This document shows positions 13,858 through 15,444 of a DNA stretch of 15,444 nt, one piece after another (the first letter of the stretch is position 1; the number at the start of each line of letters is the position of its first letter). Source of the DNA: JAVVRI01 sp036654795 (lineage in GTDB: Bacteria; Bacteroidota; Bacteroidia; Bacteroidales; Tannerellaceae); assembly GCA_036654795.1 (NCBI GenBank), contig JAVVRI010000075.1, positions 1 through 15,444 of the forward strand. The letters are read 5' to 3'. The translations under genes were made by a program, and so were the position numbers. The notes below the pieces were generated by a model. It saw nothing but the letters and a program-made list of their open reading frames with translations, did not search any database and was not told the DNA's origin.

Positions 13858-14641
13858 TTAAACAATCTCTATTGTTTCTATAATGATGTTTTCCGTTGGT
13901 CGGTCTTGTTTATTTGTCTTTACGTGTTGGATGGCTTCTATAATATCCATGCCTTCAATCACTTCTCCGAACACGCTGTATTCGTTGTCAAGGAAGGGCA
14001 CACCGCCGAGCGTCTGATAGGCCTCTCGTTGTTCGGGCGTAAAGCAGGCCTCGTCTTTTCGCTTTTCAGCTTCCAGTTCGGTCTTGCCGATCATCGTGTC
14101 GCGCAGGATGGCCAGTTCGTCTTTCTCTCCGCTGCGGTAAAGCTCCATGATGCGGGGTTTGTTTTCTGCTTGCAGACGGGCGAAGATGGCTTGTTTGAGG
14201 TGGCTTGCCTTCTGCTTCTCCTGTTGATTGAGTTCCGATTCGCTTAGCACCTTTCCGGTTACGATATAGAACTGGGATNNNNNNNNNNAACTGGGATGCG
14301 GATGAGGCCTTTTGGGGGTTTACTTCGTCTCCCGTGCGGGCGGCACAAAGGGCGCCTTTCTTATGGAAATAGCGGGGATAGACCATTTCTGCAGGGATGG
14401 TATAGCCCAAGTCTCCGCTTCCCAATTGCTTGTTCATCGGTGCGTCTTTTGAAGTCACGTCCCCACCTTGTATCATAAAGTCCTTGATGACACGGTGAAA
14501 CAGCAGTCCGTTATACTGTCCTGCTTTGGCCAACTTGATGAAGTTATCGCGGTGAAGGGGCGTTTCGTTGTAAAGTTTCAGTTTCACCGGCCCTAGGCTG
14601 GTGTGCATGATTGCGAGGGTTTCTGTACGTTGAGTATCCAT
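13858..14641 (-). CDS. Cytosolic cyclophilin-type peptidyl-prolyl isomerase, split by an assembly gap
   Basis: Catalyses cis-trans isomerisation before proline. Cyclophilin blocks are clear: SLGPVKLKLYNETPLHRDNF, then FHRVIKDFMIQGGD with the catalytic-type Arg50, then GALCAARTGDEVNPQKASSA, and after the gap FYIVTGK and YSVFGEVIEGMDIIEAI. Ten Ns at 14279-14288 break the frame. Dropping them with one of the two AACTGGGAT flanks removes 19 bases and gives one 254-residue frame that aligns with the neighbouring paralogue. There is no signal peptide, so it should be cytosolic. An extra ~52 charged residues lie between FYIVTGK and FTPEQ compared with the neighbour. It starts 9 bases after the secreted paralogue ends. 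Confidence 0.9.
14270..14297. other. Assembly gap with duplicated flanks
   Basis: Ten Ns (14279-14288) are bordered by identical nine-base copies of AACTGGGAT at 14270-14278 and 14289-14297. This looks like two contig ends that overlap and were joined with a fixed-size N run, not an insertion. Collapsing the overlap restores the cyclophilin frame. Confidence 0.9.
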
Positions 14642-14650
14642 GTTGTTGCT

Positions 14651-15334
14651 TTATTTCTTAGTTTTGATAATCTGAATGGAGCGGATTTTGATGTTTTTCA
14701 GCGGACGATCCTCCTCGTTTGTCTGTACTAGTTGCATCTTGTCTGCCACTTTCTGCCCCTTTACTACTTCGCCGAAGACGGTGTAATTGCCATCCAGATG
14801 CGGAGCTCCGCCTTCCAGCATATAGGCATCTCGCTCTTCGGGGGTAAAGGTCTTCTGCTGTTCTTTTTCCATCTTGTCCAGCTCCATGCTGGTAAAGAAT
14901 TTGCCGGTCACGATGTAGAACTGTGTGGCGGATGAGGCCTTTTCGGGATTCATATCGTCAGCAGTACGGGCGGCACAAAGGGCACCTCTCTTATGAAAAT
15001 GTTTCGGGTAGACAATCTCAGCCGGAATGGTGTACCCCAAGTCTCCGTCTCCCAAATGTGTCTCTAACGGAGCATCTTTAGAGGAAATATCGCCTCCTTG
15101 TATCATAAATTGCTTGACGATGCGGTGAAACAGCAGACCGTTATAACGCTTTTCGCGTATTTGTTTGATGAAGTTGTCACGATGTTGCGGGGTGTCATTA
15201 TATAATTTGACAGTGATTTTGCCCATATCCGTATCAATCATCACCTGTGTTTCCGCTTCCTGTGCTTTGACAGACAGAGACGTAGCCGCAGTAAGCGAAA
15301 TCAGCAAAAGAGCAAGTATTCGTTTCATACCCAT
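14651..15334 (-). CDS. Exported cyclophilin-type peptidyl-prolyl isomerase
   Basis: A 227-residue protein from the ATG at 15334. Residues 1-25 are a signal peptide (MGMKRILALLLISLTAATS, then SVKA before Q), so it is periplasmic. The cyclophilin core is complete: MGKITVKLYNDTPQHRDNF, FHRIVKQFMIQGGD, GALCAARTADDMNPEKASSA, QFYIVTGK and YTVFGEVVKGQKVADKM. It ends basic (IIKTKK). The ATG at 15388 is rejected because the -7 element at 15357-15364 lies inside that extension; 15328 is a possible start two codons later. It is the first gene of an operon with the cytosolic paralogue (9 bases downstream) and the MATE gene. Confidence 0.93.
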   Translation of the reverse strand: MGMKRILALLLISLTAATSLSVKAQEAETQVMIDTDMGKITVKLYNDTPQHRDNFIKQIREKRYNGLLFHRIVKQFMIQGGDISSKDAPLETHLGDGDLGYTIPAEIVYPKHFHKRGALCAARTADDMNPEKASSATQFYIVTGKFFTSMELDKMEKEQQKTFTPEERDAYMLEGGAPHLDGNYTVFGEVVKGQKVADKMQLVQTNEEDRPLKNIKIRSIQIIKTKK

Positions 15335-15356
15335 ATTCCGTTTATGTTTAGGTGGA

Positions 15357-15391
15357 CAAAAGTACAATAAAAACCAGAGATTAGGCACAAA
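15357..15391 (-). promoter_or_regulatory. Promoter of the cyclophilin / MATE operon
   Basis: On the minus strand, TACTTTTG (15364-15357) matches the -7 consensus exactly, and TTTG (15391-15388) lies 23 bases upstream as a slightly distant -33 element. Transcription would begin near 15350, leaving a leader of about 15-20 bases before the ATG at 15334. Confidence 0.55.
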
Positions 15392-15444
15392 GGGATGGAT
15401 ATTTCAGGGCAATCGTCCGAATTATTAGTTCTTTCGATGCCAAT

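Noticed and set aside
13702..14247. 181-codon plus-strand frame opposite the MATE start and the cyclophilin
   Set aside because: It covers two well-supported minus-strand genes and the spacer between them; its protein shows no family pattern.
14270..14297. Nine-base duplication that could be an insertion target-site duplication
   Set aside because: The copies flank Ns, not an element, and collapsing them restores the reading frame, so it is an assembly overlap.

Overview
The window looks like a chromosomal stretch from a member of the Bacteroidales, most likely Bacteroides or a close relative. Three things suggest this: upstream regions repeatedly carry the Bacteroidetes -7 element TAnnTTTG, strong Shine-Dalgarno sequences are mostly absent, and the gene families (PepSY-like lipoproteins, paired secreted and cytosolic cyclophilins, an ExbB-ExbD-TonB set behind pdxJ) are typical of that group. 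Most of the window is ordinary housekeeping and envelope biology. No tRNA, rRNA, CRISPR array, transposase or recombinase gene was seen.

Layout. 1-1032 is the 3' part of a TolC-type outer-membrane efflux gene, cut by the window edge. It is followed by a 432-base non-coding stretch with a cluster of three GAGC/GCTC palindromes. 1465-3590 holds an ECF-type sigma factor, a four-helix membrane protein in the usual anti-sigma position, and a lipoprotein built from repeated PepSY-like units; a strong hairpin terminator follows. On the minus strand, 5520-3794 encodes a CBS-domain protein, NAD kinase and a 50-residue basic protein as one probable operon. A divergent promoter region then leads into a plus-strand run: pdxJ, ExbB, ExbD, a TonB/TolA-like transducer and an EamA-family transporter, the last four separated by only 3-8 bases. 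The transporter gene overlaps the convergent menA by 26 bases.

menA is divergent from a small secreted protein whose start codon lies almost on its promoter. Two small two-helix membrane proteins follow. A YrbG/CaxA-type cation antiporter comes next, and its promoter sits inside a 146-base inverted-repeat unit, the geometry of an invertible promoter. A nested hairpin cluster separates it from a convergent minus-strand operon: secreted cyclophilin, cytosolic cyclophilin, MATE transporter. The cytosolic cyclophilin is interrupted by ten Ns, which are best explained as an assembly join artefact: removing the Ns and one copy of the duplicated flank restores a 254-residue frame.

The most interesting points are the candidate invertible promoter before the antiporter, the sigma factor / membrane protein / PepSY-lipoprotein unit, the two three-part palindrome clusters, and the apparently leaderless small secreted protein.
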